This document shows, in pieces, positions 1 to 12,100 of a DNA stretch of 64,000 nt. This DNA comes from Opisthocomus hoazin (lineage: Eukaryota > Chordata > Aves > Opisthocomiformes > Opisthocomidae). How positions within the stretch are numbered: the first letter of the stretch is position 1; every line of letters begins with the position of its first letter. A program made the translations under genes and the position numbers. The stretch spans positions 11,485,089-11,549,088 of the forward strand of contig NC_134431.1 in NCBI RefSeq assembly GCF_030867145.1. Reading direction: 5' to 3'. The notes under the pieces were generated by a model. It made no database searches. It had not been told where the DNA came from and saw only the letters and a list, made by a program, of their open reading frames with translations.

Positions 1-3000
1 CTGGACCCTACGTCAAGAATGCATACAATACCCGAATTTAAAGAATACACATATTTTTTTCCCCCAGTTAAATTAGCATTTCAGTAATACAAACTGAATT
101 AATTAGTCTGAACTCACAGCTAGTGTAGCGGTTATGTTTCTAGGAAACTAGCAAATGAAGGCATTTTAGAGTGCATTTAAAAACAAATGCAAAAGCCCTG
201 CTGGCAATGACAAAACAAAGTTTGAGCTTAGAATGGAAAATGGATGGGTTGTAAATAACAGTGATGTTAAAACCTCAATTGATTCAGTTCCACAGTTAAT
301 CTATTATATTCTTCCAATGGAATTTGTTTTGCTTGAAAAGGATTATATGAAATCATAACCTTCATTATCTTTGAGTGATTCATTTTTTTTGTAACCAGAT
401 GTTTAGTTACAGCTGATAAAGCATGAAAACCTGCATTCCTCACAGCTTACTCTCCATGGGTGTGTTGAGTAATAATGACAATTGTTAAGGTACAACATTG
501 CTCTTTGCTGACATGGCAGTGACTGATCCACTTATCAGATTCAGCTGGAAACTGGAATGCTAGAAGAAAGTGAAATATGAATGTATCTGATGTGAGTCTG
601 ATGGATCCTGAGAGTATTTATAGCTCAGAACAGACTGAAAAAAAATGAAACACAAACAAATTTGAAGAGAACCCATACTGCCATTCTGTGGGGCAAAGAA
701 GGCATCGCATGACTTTTGAAGAGATGTGATTATTCTATAAACTGTATAGAAGGTAAAAATATAGCTACAAAAGCTGTAAGAGCTCTGTTTGTTACTCAAG
801 CCTCAGACAAGAGATGAGCTTCTCTGTAGAGGACATTGTCCAGGACACCTAGCTGTGCCTGCGAGCGTTTCAGCGTAGTCAACAAGCTTAGACAAATCAA
901 ACTCCTAAGTATGGTTTGTACGAGTCTGGAGGATGGGAATGGTTTTTGTTAGCATTTCACTACCAAGTTTTCAAACATGTTTAGAACCTGAAAGCTGCCA
1001 TTGGTTATGGAGAGATGTGTCACGGTGCTGAGACAAACTGGCTGCTCAGGGTAAGTAACCCCTACGAGTGCGACTGCCCAGCCATTGTGCGTGCCAGAGC
1101 ACTGGGATCAGCATTTCTTTGAATAGCAAGTTCTACATCTCCTAACAAATGGAAAATGTAACTCAATCTTTAAGAAATCAATGAAAATGTAGAAGGAAAC
1201 TTAAAGGCTTTTCTTAACTGAACTTCTTATAAACAGATTAATCATTTCCAGAAATAGAAAACGTCAGTCAGATCATCTTGTTTGACACAAGGTCAGCTTT
1301 CTGCAAATAAGGCCAGTGGCATGTCAGATGTGAAGATAAAACAACAGCTTTGCATTATGCGAGCCCAAGGTGCAGTTACCTGTGAAGGGGTTTCATTTCA
1401 TTCCTCCCTGTGCTCTGCCCAACCCTCCTAGGACCCAAATTGAGAAACACAATTTTATTCTTGCTCTTTTCAATGGCTATGCTTAAATTAGTAGCGCCAA
1501 AAATTCGGCCAAAGCAGCCGCGGTCTCAGTAGACAGAGCACACAGGAGGATGCGTGCCGACACTTCGGAAATGGATCTACCTGGAACAGTACAAGAAGTT
1601 ACCACCCTTGTTTGTTTGCTCCCACCTCTCAGCTAGTTAGCGCCAACCCAGAGTCAGGAGTAAAGAGCGTCAGGCAGGAGCTTCTTGAACAGCACTAGCC
1701 AACCCTGCAAGCGTCTGTCAGGTGACACTCCTTGTCCTGACATTCTGCAGCTCTGACATCCCCGCTCTGGCCTGCTCTTGTTCAGGTACCTTTTGTTTAC
1801 ACCATAGTGATGCAATGGTTTGAGAATATAGCTGCATTATACCAAAGTGCTGCTAACTCTAGTTATGTTAGGAATTGGCACACAAGTGACGTGACTTTAA
1901 AATTTTAGTTTTCGTTAAGAAAAAAAAGATTATTTTTTATTTTTATGCAAGCCTGATTGAAAGAAAAACTCTGATACATATCAGAGGGCTTAAATTAGTT
2001 AAAAAAGAAGAGCATTGAGTAATTTTTATAATCTTATTCTTTAAAATGATGCCTCACTTTAGATGTTAATGCTTCTTAATTAATAATGTATGGATGAGCT
2101 TTACATGTTTCCTGCCTAGCATGTCTAGCAGGACCGCTCTGTGCCCCCTCCCCAAATACTCGGGTATACTTCATGATGATACAGAAGAGAGAACAGAAGC
2201 AAGAACTTGTAATAAGGTTACCGTTTTCTCTAGTATCATTCATTAGAAATTGAAATTGTTTTTTTGAGGTGAAAACCCGTAACTTAAAAACAAAACTTCA
2301 AGTGGCTTGCAGTGCTTCTGCCAATGGAGACTGATGCCTTACTGTTAATTTTGCCATCTGAGCATGAAGGAATTTAAGGCTATATTTCCTGAAATATTGG
2401 CCATGAAGAACACAGGACCACTGGCATCTGGCCCAAACAATCCTCCCAGCTGCTTATTGCTCCACTGGCACCTTGCAAGAGCCACTGTTTAGCCAGGAGC
2501 CGAGTCACCCTGGGCCAGTGAAGGGTGCAATTGCCCACACAATGATGCGCCTCTCGGAGTACAGCTCTCCCACTCCTATCTCTGTCTTGGCACTTATCGA
2601 CACCTGTCACAGGACCAGAACAGCAGCTGGAGTGGTATGTGGGCAGTAGCTTGCTTTTTTATTTCCTTTAGGAACTGTCCAGAGGCCTGAACGTCTTTGT
2701 ATGTTAAACTACTGCAGTAAGCGCTTTTATGAATGTTCACCCTCTCCTTCCCACCTCTCAAAAAACCCTAGTCTCTCCCTCTTGAAGGCAAGCTATTCCA
2801 CCACATGCTTTTTCATTTGAGGGAGGAGGACAAACAGGCACCGCATCGATTATGCACATGACTTATTGCACTGCTGGAAGATGCTCAGATGCTTCCCAAC
2901 ATGGTGAATAACAAGAGAGCTTGCAAAGAGTAGGTTCACTCTGATATTAGGTAAAATCTGGACCATTAATAAGTTAATGTGTGGTAACAGTGATAAAATA

Positions 3001-3560
3001 GTGCAGAGGCCAAAAGGCGCACATACAAGGAAGAGCTAATGCCACGTCATGTCTTAGTATGGACTGACTACGGTACTGATCTCGTGAGAAAGCGTGGTCA
3101 CTTGAGTCATGGTATTTGTGTCTGGCTGCAAATCACAGTTTCAGCACTTAATGACAGGTTGGCAGGTCAGAGGATTAGTGGTACTATGTACAGTTTTATG
3201 TGCAGCCAGATAGCCAAACCTGTATTCCCACAATTAATGGTTTTGACCTTATTGAGATATCAGATGTATTTTGCAGAATTCAGGTACAGTATTGCCCTCT
3301 CCAAAGACTTTGAAGTCAGCAGAGATCATAAGCTATTTTAGCATTTGCCAAAAGTGACAGTGTAATCAGCCAAGCCTGAAAAATAATGGGAATTGTCAAC
3401 AGTTAATAAAACTACTTTAAGAGGTTGGATTGATCTCTTTTCAAAGGCAATCTCGCACCTGTTAAAACTTGCCTATAGCAGTATGTATCACTGAATTGTA
3501 CAATTGTTATTGCAGTATAATCATCTGCTTGCACCTACAAAGTTGCCATCCAGCTGACTT
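1..3560. other. Gene-free flank, left end
   Basis: AT-rich sequence with stop codons throughout all frames. Short open frames (up to 100 codons) show no motif, splice context or biased composition. No repeat family recognised. If gene order follows human, this lies on the SALL4 side of ZFP64. Confidence 0.6.
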
Positions 3561-3618
3561 GAGGGCAGATGAACTGAGACCTCCTGTTTCCTGTAGTTTC
3601 TTATGATTTTATGATTCA
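3561..3618 (+). mobile_element. Probable old CR1 3' end
   Basis: The stretch ends in TTATGATTTTATGATTCA, a decayed form of the CR1 terminal repeat (TTCTATGAT)n. It is preceded by GAGACCTCCTGTTTCC, resembling the CR1 3' UTR segment before the tail (acctcctgaggtcccttcc type). It is sense on the plus strand and much more diverged than the intron 3 copy. Only the last ~60 bp are recognisable. Confidence 0.5.
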
Positions 3619-6530
3619 GATTGGAACATTAAAAGATGAAGAAAGATCCTGTGGTAACTTATCTGTGACTGCTTAATAAAAATAATGCAAATACTTGCTA
3701 GAGCAGACCCCCATACTCATTTACCTCTTCCAAGACAGTGCCCTAACCTCTAGTTGGGAAAATTAGATGTGTTCTTGTTCTCTCCTTATGACTCCATTTT
3801 AAAGTCTAACTATTCCATGAAAAGTGAAACAGTGTCAACAGAAAAGACTGAGAACTCATTCCTGATTAAGATACGCTATTCACCCACGCTGAAAAAGAAA
3901 CAGGGGAGAGGTCTCCTACACCTGGGTGACCTTTCTAACTGCAGAGACCACAACTGGGCAGGAGGGAACGGTCACCTCCAGACAGACCAAGACCCTGCCT
4001 CTGAAACGAGCACTGGCAATAGGACAGGACATGGCCTATCTGCGTGACCTGACTTCAGGACCACTAAACTAACTGAAAACCAGAGATGAGGCCCTCATTC
4101 TCCATGCCTTCTGTCTTTGAGGGACAAGGATCAGATGGCTTTTGCACAAGAAGTGATACTTGGAAACAACAATTGCTGAAGCTGCTTTAGATGGCACTGG
4201 CGTCTCCTACCCTTTCAAAATCTAACCAAGTAACACGATACACTCAAACCCTCTCATTTCAGGAGACGTTTAATGAACCCAGGGACTAATGAAGAGACTT
4301 AATTTTTTTTTCCTGCTTTCTTTTCTCCTCCTCCTGACCAAGCTGGGATGCATTTCTTATGCAATGCTTATACGAATGACAGCATGCAGAAGGCACAGCA
4401 GAGGATTTCCACAACACTCGGGCTTGTATTGTGCTGCACCTTATTATCATTCTCTAACCCTGCACATATGGTCATCTTCCATTCTTCTAACTGGTTCCAG
4501 GGCCCTGGAATTCAGCATGACCCCTGAGGGCTATTCTAATGCAATCAGTAGGAATACTATATCCAGGGCCAGTCCAAAATCAAAGGCCTGGCCAAAGCCC
4601 AGGATAAATTACAGCTGTTATAAAGAAATCACCTTTTCACCTTGGCCCTCATATTCTTTCAGTTTACAGTCATAACTCAGCAAGGCTAGCAACATTTGTC
4701 ATTAATAAACCTGGTTGGATAAACAAGACTGATGGATTAACAAGTCACATGTAAAGAAATCTGAGAAAGTGAAAAGCTTTAGACAGAAGGTAAGGATAAG
4801 CTGAATTTTTTTTTCCCAAGTCAAGAGAAAAATTGATATATTTTTACTTCTGTACATTATCTTCACTTGTAACGTGTGCTGGTGTGACTGACAGCTGTAA
4901 GTACAGTAGGTCTGAACAACTACTGAAGAGAAGACACAGCCCTGGCCTACGTGATTTCAGAATGCATGGATGATCGTATGCTCTACGAGCCTGGTGTTAA
5001 CAGACACCCTGGTTTTGCAAAAGTAGAGACTTCTCGACAATATTTATCTTTTATCCTACTTGGACACCATTGTTTTCCTCCAAACAAAACCCTTTTGTGA
5101 TTTTAAGTGAAAGGAAAGATTATTTGACTTAAAAAGATACATAACCAGTTAAAACCCTCCGTTCAAACTGAATTAAAGAAATACCTTGCATAGGAGTCAT
5201 TTGATTAGGAATGTTAAACTACAGTTGTTCCCAAACGTGCAGTTCCGCAACTTTGACAAAGTATGATTTTCCATTAGTGAAACAAATATGCTATGGTGAG
5301 AATGGCATGCCAGAATGCGAAGGGTTAAAAGAGAGCCGTTGGAAACCTGTGAGAAAGAGGAAGAGCAGATTATATTCCCTAGCTCTCTTGGGAAAGCCTA
5401 TGAGGGTATGATTTTGCTTTATTAATCTCTTTGATTTAAAGTATCTCGTTTTGAAAATTGTTAAATATCTGTCAAAAATAGGAAGATCAAATGCTGTGAA
5501 ATATATTTAGTATATTAATAGTTTATATAAAAATATTTCTATATACACAAGAGTACATTACATTAAGAAAACAGAACTGAATTTATCTGTAAAGAAAAAA
5601 AAGTGTGGAACAGAAACTGTACAGTAACAACAAATCTCCATGGTGATCTTAGACACAAAATCCCCCCCAGTGGCACTCAGACAGCACATGGACAGCGAGG
5701 GACAAGACAGTTCAGTTAGCTTTAAAAAAGTGATGTCCAGGTGTTCAGAGATGTTTGCATTGAAATTCAAACTGATTGAGAAGTCTGTAATCTCTCTATT
5801 TTTGTTTCTGACACAATTTGGTCTAATTAGTCCTAATTTGCCACTCCGGGCAGTGGTCTCCATGCAGAAGAGAGAGGGTGGGCTGGCGGTAGCTGTGAAT
5901 GAATACGCAAACACCACGTTAGAGGCTCAAAAAAATATCCTGGGGAAAAATAATTTATTAGGGTTTCGATGGGTGGTGTTTTAAACTATTTGGCCTTAAA
6001 CTGTCTTCATCTGGACATCAGCTGTTTACTCTACAAACATCCCCACCCAGCCGGCACAATGCGAGGTGCCACTGCAGGGCCAGCAGCTGCAGAGCACCTT
6101 TTGTGTTTTCAATTTAAAGCCTTTGGGTTGATAGTTCACATTAACATGGAGAGAAATATACAACTTGTGAGTTTGAAAAGCAGTTTTTACTCATAAAAAC
6201 CTTTGATAGTTTAGCCATCTGGTCAGAGTGAAAGAAGCTCATAAAAGAGGCCCAAATAGGGTCAAAGGTCTCTTGCTACGTGGGTCAAGGGGGCCGAGGA
6301 GGGTTTGCTGTAGTGGACTTTACTAAAAACTTGTCAGTGAGGATCTTTGACAAATTATGGCACATTCCATGGCTTTTTGGGAAAGTATTTGATTACAGTG
6401 TGCAGGAATGTTGTTGATATTTGCAAGCTTTAAGGAAAAAGACATTTCAATCAGAAGCTGTAAAGATTCTTTAAGAATCATCTTGTGCTTGAATATGCAC
6501 AGGGGAGATTTTTATTTTAGGCTGCTTCAA

Positions 6531-6555
6531 TTTTTTTCTTTTTTTTTTTTTTTTT
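6531..6555. repeat. Polypyrimidine (T-rich) run
   Basis: T7, then C, then T17, followed directly by CCAG. It resembles a splice acceptor polypyrimidine tract on the plus strand, but no exon with coding or transcript support follows, so it is recorded as a simple repeat. Confidence 0.8.
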
Positions 6556-7357
6556 CCAGTATAAAAAGATTCAGGGGAAAACAAAACAAAAACCTCTCTA
6601 CTGCAGAAAGCACAAAGGCTTTGACCTTTGATTCAGGTCATTTATTCTTTTAAATGGTCACAAATTATAAAACATCCAATTACTTTTTCTTCTTCCAACT
6701 TTTGGTAAGTGACAAAGCAATAAACAAAATGGGACGGGGGAGAAAATCAAACATCTACTTTGTTTTTCTGGTTTGTTCATATCAACCTAGTTAACTCTAC
6801 TGCTTTTATTTGTGAGAGGTTGTTATGAAAAGTAACAGGATTTAAGCAGACTGAAAGTAATTTTCTTGTAAAGGTCCAGAAGAAAGCAGAGGAAATAACA
6901 TTATTTTTATGAGGTGTTTCATGGCACAGCATTATAAGTCATAGTACAGTAGCCATGTCTTAAGGGACAAGGCTACATCACTAAAAACCACAAAAATAAG
7001 TATGTCAAAAGTTTTGGTCTGTTCTTTCATCCTGGGGCAGGGGCAGAAGTAGCAGAGAAATGAGTCATTTAAGATTACGTACTTAAATATAGAATACTAA
7101 CATTCCTTAACAGAAGTCCACCTATTTCAGCTTAATACAACTTCCATTTGTGCACATGCCATGGACTGTGGCCCCAGCAATTGGAGGCATGTGCATTTCA
7201 CTTGGAGCAAACACTGTGCATAGTTTTCTGAAGACTAACCTCAACAAGGGAACAAAAAATAGGACTACGGCAACTTCTTAAAAACTTGGCTGGCTGCGGT
7301 GACTGTTTGAAAGCATTTTGCAACTTCTTGATTTAAAGGTATTCTGTTGTTTTTAAG

Positions 7358-7395
7358 GTTTATAGTTACTGTGACAGTTTATAGTTACTGTGACT
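7358..7395. repeat. 19-bp tandem duplication
   Basis: GTTTATAGTTACTGTGACA is followed immediately by a second copy that differs only in the last base. This is a recent local duplication. Confidence 0.9.
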
Positions 7396-7631
7396 GTGGA
7401 GGAGTTCAGTGTTGCAAAATAGCTGTTTTTTTCTTTGCATGTGCACAAAACAGCAGTGTGCCGCTTCATACACTACCTTTCTTGTGACATCTGAAATTAG
7501 ACTCTGACCTTAAAACAGTGAAACATCATTATCTATGAGTGTAAAACAAAAATGCAGGATTACACCAAAGCAAATAAAGATATGCATCAGTTAGTTGTCA
7601 CCTGACTGTTTTTTAACAAACATAAATCAGG

Positions 7632-7649
7632 TTTAATAAGTTTAATAAG
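7632..7649. repeat. 9-bp tandem duplication
   Basis: TTTAATAAG occurs twice back to back. It is a minor slippage product. Confidence 0.85.
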
Positions 7650-9060
7650 TCGTTAAGCTTTCTTTTAAAGGAACTGATTTCTGTACATACTATTGACCCC
7701 GAAATGTCTGTGTGTCATACAAACACACCAATTTATCTGACTTCTGCATAGACATATATCTCCTACCTCCTGGCTGGAATTTATTTTACGTGGAGATTCT
7801 CAGGGGATGTAAATCAGTAAAGCCCCATTGATTTCAACAGATCCTGGCTGTTGGAGGCGCGAGGATGTATCAGCAGAGGGTCTGGCCTACGGTGTTTATA
7901 TTGCCTCTAAATAAATAAATAAGAAGCATTAAGAGGTGATTATGTTTAGAGTGCAGATCTGCTCTCAAGCAGGTTACAGAGTGACAGTTAAATAGAAATC
8001 AGGGCTCATTAACTACTCTTTAACAGACTTTATAATAAATAGGCTTGTCCATTAGTTATAATGATCCTTGCGGAAGGGCACTGGCCAGGCTGTCAGGCTT
8101 TCTGAAATTAAGAAAGGAATAAAATAGGTGGGAGGGCAAAACTCCAAGCTGCTGAGGGTGTGAAATAGTCTTGACCTGACCCGCAGGGACAAAATAATCC
8201 CCCAACAGAAGAGAGCAGTTGTGCGCTCAGTACAGTATTTTGCCCTGATTGACAAGCACATTGATACCTTATCCTTCTCCAGGAAGGAAGAGCCTTGTCT
8301 TGGGGACCTGCTGGCAGCCACAGGCTGGGGAAGACATCACCTGTCCTTATGCTAGCAATTGTTTGCTGACCTTATGTATCAAATTGCACTGGGAAGAAAC
8401 TACCTTTCTTAAATCTAGAGAAGGTAACTAGCAAATGCTCTTCTTATTCATGTGTCTAATCCCTAAATCCTACTAAACTATTTGCCTCAGTAATATCCTA
8501 CTGCAGTAAATTCCACAGGTTAATCATACACCAAACAAAAGCTTATTTTCTTTTATCCATTTTTGTGGACATATAAAAGGACATTATAAATTTGACTGCC
8601 ATTTATCTTTAAATGTAAATAAGTGTAATTAACCACAAAACTTTTTTGTGTGACATGCACAGAAGCATCTCTGATGCTCATGGGGAACCCTAGCAAGATA
8701 GACAGAGGTCTCCATGTACTGTCAAAACCTCAGTTGCCGTACCTATAGACACGACTGTAGTATTGGATGGGACACAATCGTCAGGACAAGCGCAGCATCT
8801 GGCTGTGACAAGGCAGATATGCTGTAATTTCTCTTGGGGAGGAAAGTTGATTTCTATCACTGAAATTCCTTAGAGATCCATTCAGTTAATGTGGGACATC
8901 AGTTACCCTTTGATGACAGAGTCCATGGAGCCTATATATGCCAGCAGCTGCTCTTTAATTGTAACGTTACCCCAAGACCTATAGGGACTAGCAGTTGCAG
9001 CCTGGCTGCGGAGCATATGTGGGTCAGTAGCTGATGAAGCTGAAATTTATCATCGGAATG

Positions 9061-9175
9061 ATCCCCAAGTGCTTTGCAAAGCAGGAGAATGATTAAGTAT
9101 GAAGGTAGTACTAAGCAAGGTTTAAAGATTAAGGAAGAACAAGCTGAGCTGAGAGGTATTTAAACTCAGATAATG
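9061..9175 (-). mobile_element. MIR/CORE-SINE-like fossil
   Basis: Read on the plus strand, the order of landmarks matches the reverse complement of MIR. AAGTGCTTTGCAAA comes first, then ATGAAGGTAGTACT (MIR: atgaggtaggtact), then GAGAGGTATTTAA and ACTCAG. The landmarks are correctly spaced but individual identity is low, so the call rests on the order of motifs seen by eye. Confidence 0.4.
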
Positions 9176-12100
9176 ATGTGAAAGCAATGGACAGTACTCT
9201 TGGTAAGATGTTAAAGGTTAGAAATACAAGATTTTACAATAGAGAAGCATCTCTTGGTTCAGGAAAGCCTTTATGCAGTCAGCAATAGACCAAATCAACT
9301 CTCAGTCACACTGAGTTAAATCACAAAGTTACTCGCAGTCATTCCTGTGCAAGGAAAGTTGAACTTCACATATTTCACTTGTTCTCATCTTCAATTACTT
9401 GTATTTTTTTGGTATATGCAGATTTTACTATATTGTAACACTGAAACAGAAATAAAACAAGCACTATATAGATATGTAGATATACACTCTCTGTATCTGT
9501 AGACAAAAAATTGAAATTGTTCTTCAACAAGAGTGGCGGAAGACCTATTCAAAGCACGTATCATGGCATTATGTTTCACATTACTAATTCACAGACCTAA
9601 AGTTGCACTGAATAAGAGAGCTCACAGACTCCTTCCTTTCGGAGAGTTAGAAGTCACCAGGTCTGTCCTAGTTGAATACCAGCTTTCAAGTGGGCCAAAG
9701 ATACCTGTTAAAAATTATACACACATTCACAATGCTTATCCTAGTCAAGGCCCAGTCCTAAGCACACATTGAATTTCTCTTTTTGAGACTATCCTGTCCC
9801 ACAAGAAAAGAAAACCCCAACATTACATCAATAGACTGACACGTGAAACCAGGGTGAAAATTGGACTGACTGTCTTTCATTCACTTATGGACAGCTTTAT
9901 TTTTGTATAAGACAGCTCGGGTTAAGAAACTTCTTTGGTAAATACAATGGGAAACACGCAACAAGAAGCGAATAAGGTTTGAGTCATCCACTTTAAATAT
10001 TTCTTCCCAATAACAGTTGGATACAGCTGATATTCCTGAATATCTGCACTGCAGAATAGTTGTTGTTTTTAGGCAACTGTTTGACACAACCAGTCCCATG
10101 ACCAATGAATTTTTTTAACAACTTCTGACTCATCTGTTACTCAGTTATCAACTGGCTTTGTACTTACCGTGGTGGATGACATTGGACACCTACTTAAAAA
10201 GACTTGATATTCATAATATCACACAGACTCTAGCATGACACACATGATTGTTTAGCTACTATTATCACCTGATTTACATTTCTTGTTTTGTTCCATTGCC
10301 TTTTTAATCAGGATTTTAGATGATCACCTTTCCAGCACAATAAACAAAACATGGATGTTGTGATGAATTTATCAATCTCCATTATTTGTATCAGCAACGC
10401 GGTGAAATCATGTGTTCTGTCATCTCTGGAATATTGCTTGGGTTCAGGTTTGGCTCTCAATCCGATTTGTAGATACTTATTCTTGCACTCGTGACCTCCT
10501 GATTGGATTATTGGAATTCTTTGCTGACAGCTCTTCCTGATAAGGCCTTGCACAGAATTCAATTAATCCAAATGTGGTAGTGAAGAAATTCTGTTAAACA
10601 ACTGTTCTCTTCTTGTGATGCATATAGCCCTTTACTAGCCTGACAGGACTGTGTTTTAAGCAGCTGCAGAAGCAGCCCATACTGTATCAGGAGTCTCGCT
10701 TTTCGGCATGCCTGTCTCTTTCATCTACCTTCTTCCTGGCTCCACAGTAAGACATGCTGACCTTTTAGGTGCTCTTAATCTCTTTATCTACTGACCTCCC
10801 ACTTACTGTTTGTCCTAGGTATTGAAATAATTTCTTCTTCAATATCACCCTATAATGAAGTTGTAACTTCCTCCTCCATAATTTGCAGTGTGGGACTCAA
10901 CTCTGTACAGTCTATAAAATTAAGTTTCCCCAGCAGGAGTCCACAAGGAGCATCACATAATTTACCATCCTTCTCTGTGGGCAATTGAGATCACTGTGGT
11001 CTTCCCACTGGTAGTGTCCTTGGCTGGGCAGGGGCAGATACCCCCTAGCAGAAAATCTGCAGGCTCTTCTAGTAGTTCTACACTGAAATTGCAGTACTAA
11101 TCCCAGTTCCTCAGAGGTTTCCTTAAATTCCATATTTATTACAACAGAGATGGAGTCTTAAAGTGATCCTGAGTCTTCTAAGATGCTTGGCAACAGCGCA
11201 GAATGTAAACTGCTGCAGAATTTAAACCCAGACATTGCAGTCTCCAGCTAATACAGTTTATCATTGAAGTAGTGGGCAATGTGCATGCATATTTGACTGA
11301 CAGCTTGTTGAACTACTGCTGTCATCCCTAAGAATCCTACTGCGAAACTGGAGGAAAGAAATAGCCTCCTATTTTTGGGAGCAAAAGGTGAATACAGCCA
11401 GAATTCAGAAATTTGAAGAAAGCACAAATTTTAAAATGAAGTTTACAAAGTAAGACTTCACTGAGTATTTTTGAGATTTGCTGAGTAATGCATGAAAAAC
11501 TCTTGTCACTATCTCAAGATAGTTAGAAGCTGGTACTAATGTAAAACAGCCTGGAATGCAATGACACTACAGTCAGAAATGCTGGACGGACTCTTCCACA
11601 AGATCAAAACTTATAGCATAATGTTTGCCACTAGTTCCCAAGTAAAAAAAAAAAAGAAAAAATCACTGACATTTGAAGGCAGTATTTATATCTCTAAATG
11701 AAAGAAAAAAGTCTGGATGACACTTGCCTTTGCACAGAATTTGACTGACTTCTTTGGGATGGCAACTGAAGCTTAATGCTTGCATGGATCTCTCCCAAAC
11801 CAAGATCAAAGCTCTTTTGTTTTCCTTACTATTCTGAAAATATCTTTTGTCATTGTTTTTAACACAGCCTGTTATAACCAAAATGGGCATGACATTTTTA
11901 TATCACAGTTTCAACCTATTAAAACATCTGACTTCACTGACATACACCAGAAAGCCAGAAGAAGTGTTCCTGTTCTTTTGCACAGAACATTGATTACATT
12001 TATTAGTCAAAATCTTAACTGGGGTAAGGAGATATGGTTTTTAACTGACACAAAATAGATTTTATTTTCGGTCTTATTTTCAGTACCTAGTGGGTTGGAG

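Larger units (their letters stand above)
3619..9060. other. Gene-free flank with simple repeats
   Basis: No coding gene supported. Contents that can be named are a T-rich run at 6531-6555, a 19-bp tandem duplication at 7358-7395, a 9-bp tandem duplication at 7632-7649 and an (AAAT)-type run near 7908-7921. The 128-codon frame at 4289-4675 (plus) starts with a hydrophobic stretch but lacks family resemblance and any splice or promoter context. Confidence 0.6.

Noticed and set aside
4289..4675. 128-codon plus-strand frame with a signal-peptide-like start
   Set aside because: The Phe/Leu run comes from a T/C-rich stretch; the rest has no motif and the frame stands alone in a gene-free region.
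6531..6560. Polypyrimidine tract plus CAG as a plus-strand splice acceptor
   Set aside because: No coding-like or conserved exon follows and no partner donor was identified; simple T-run expansion explains it.
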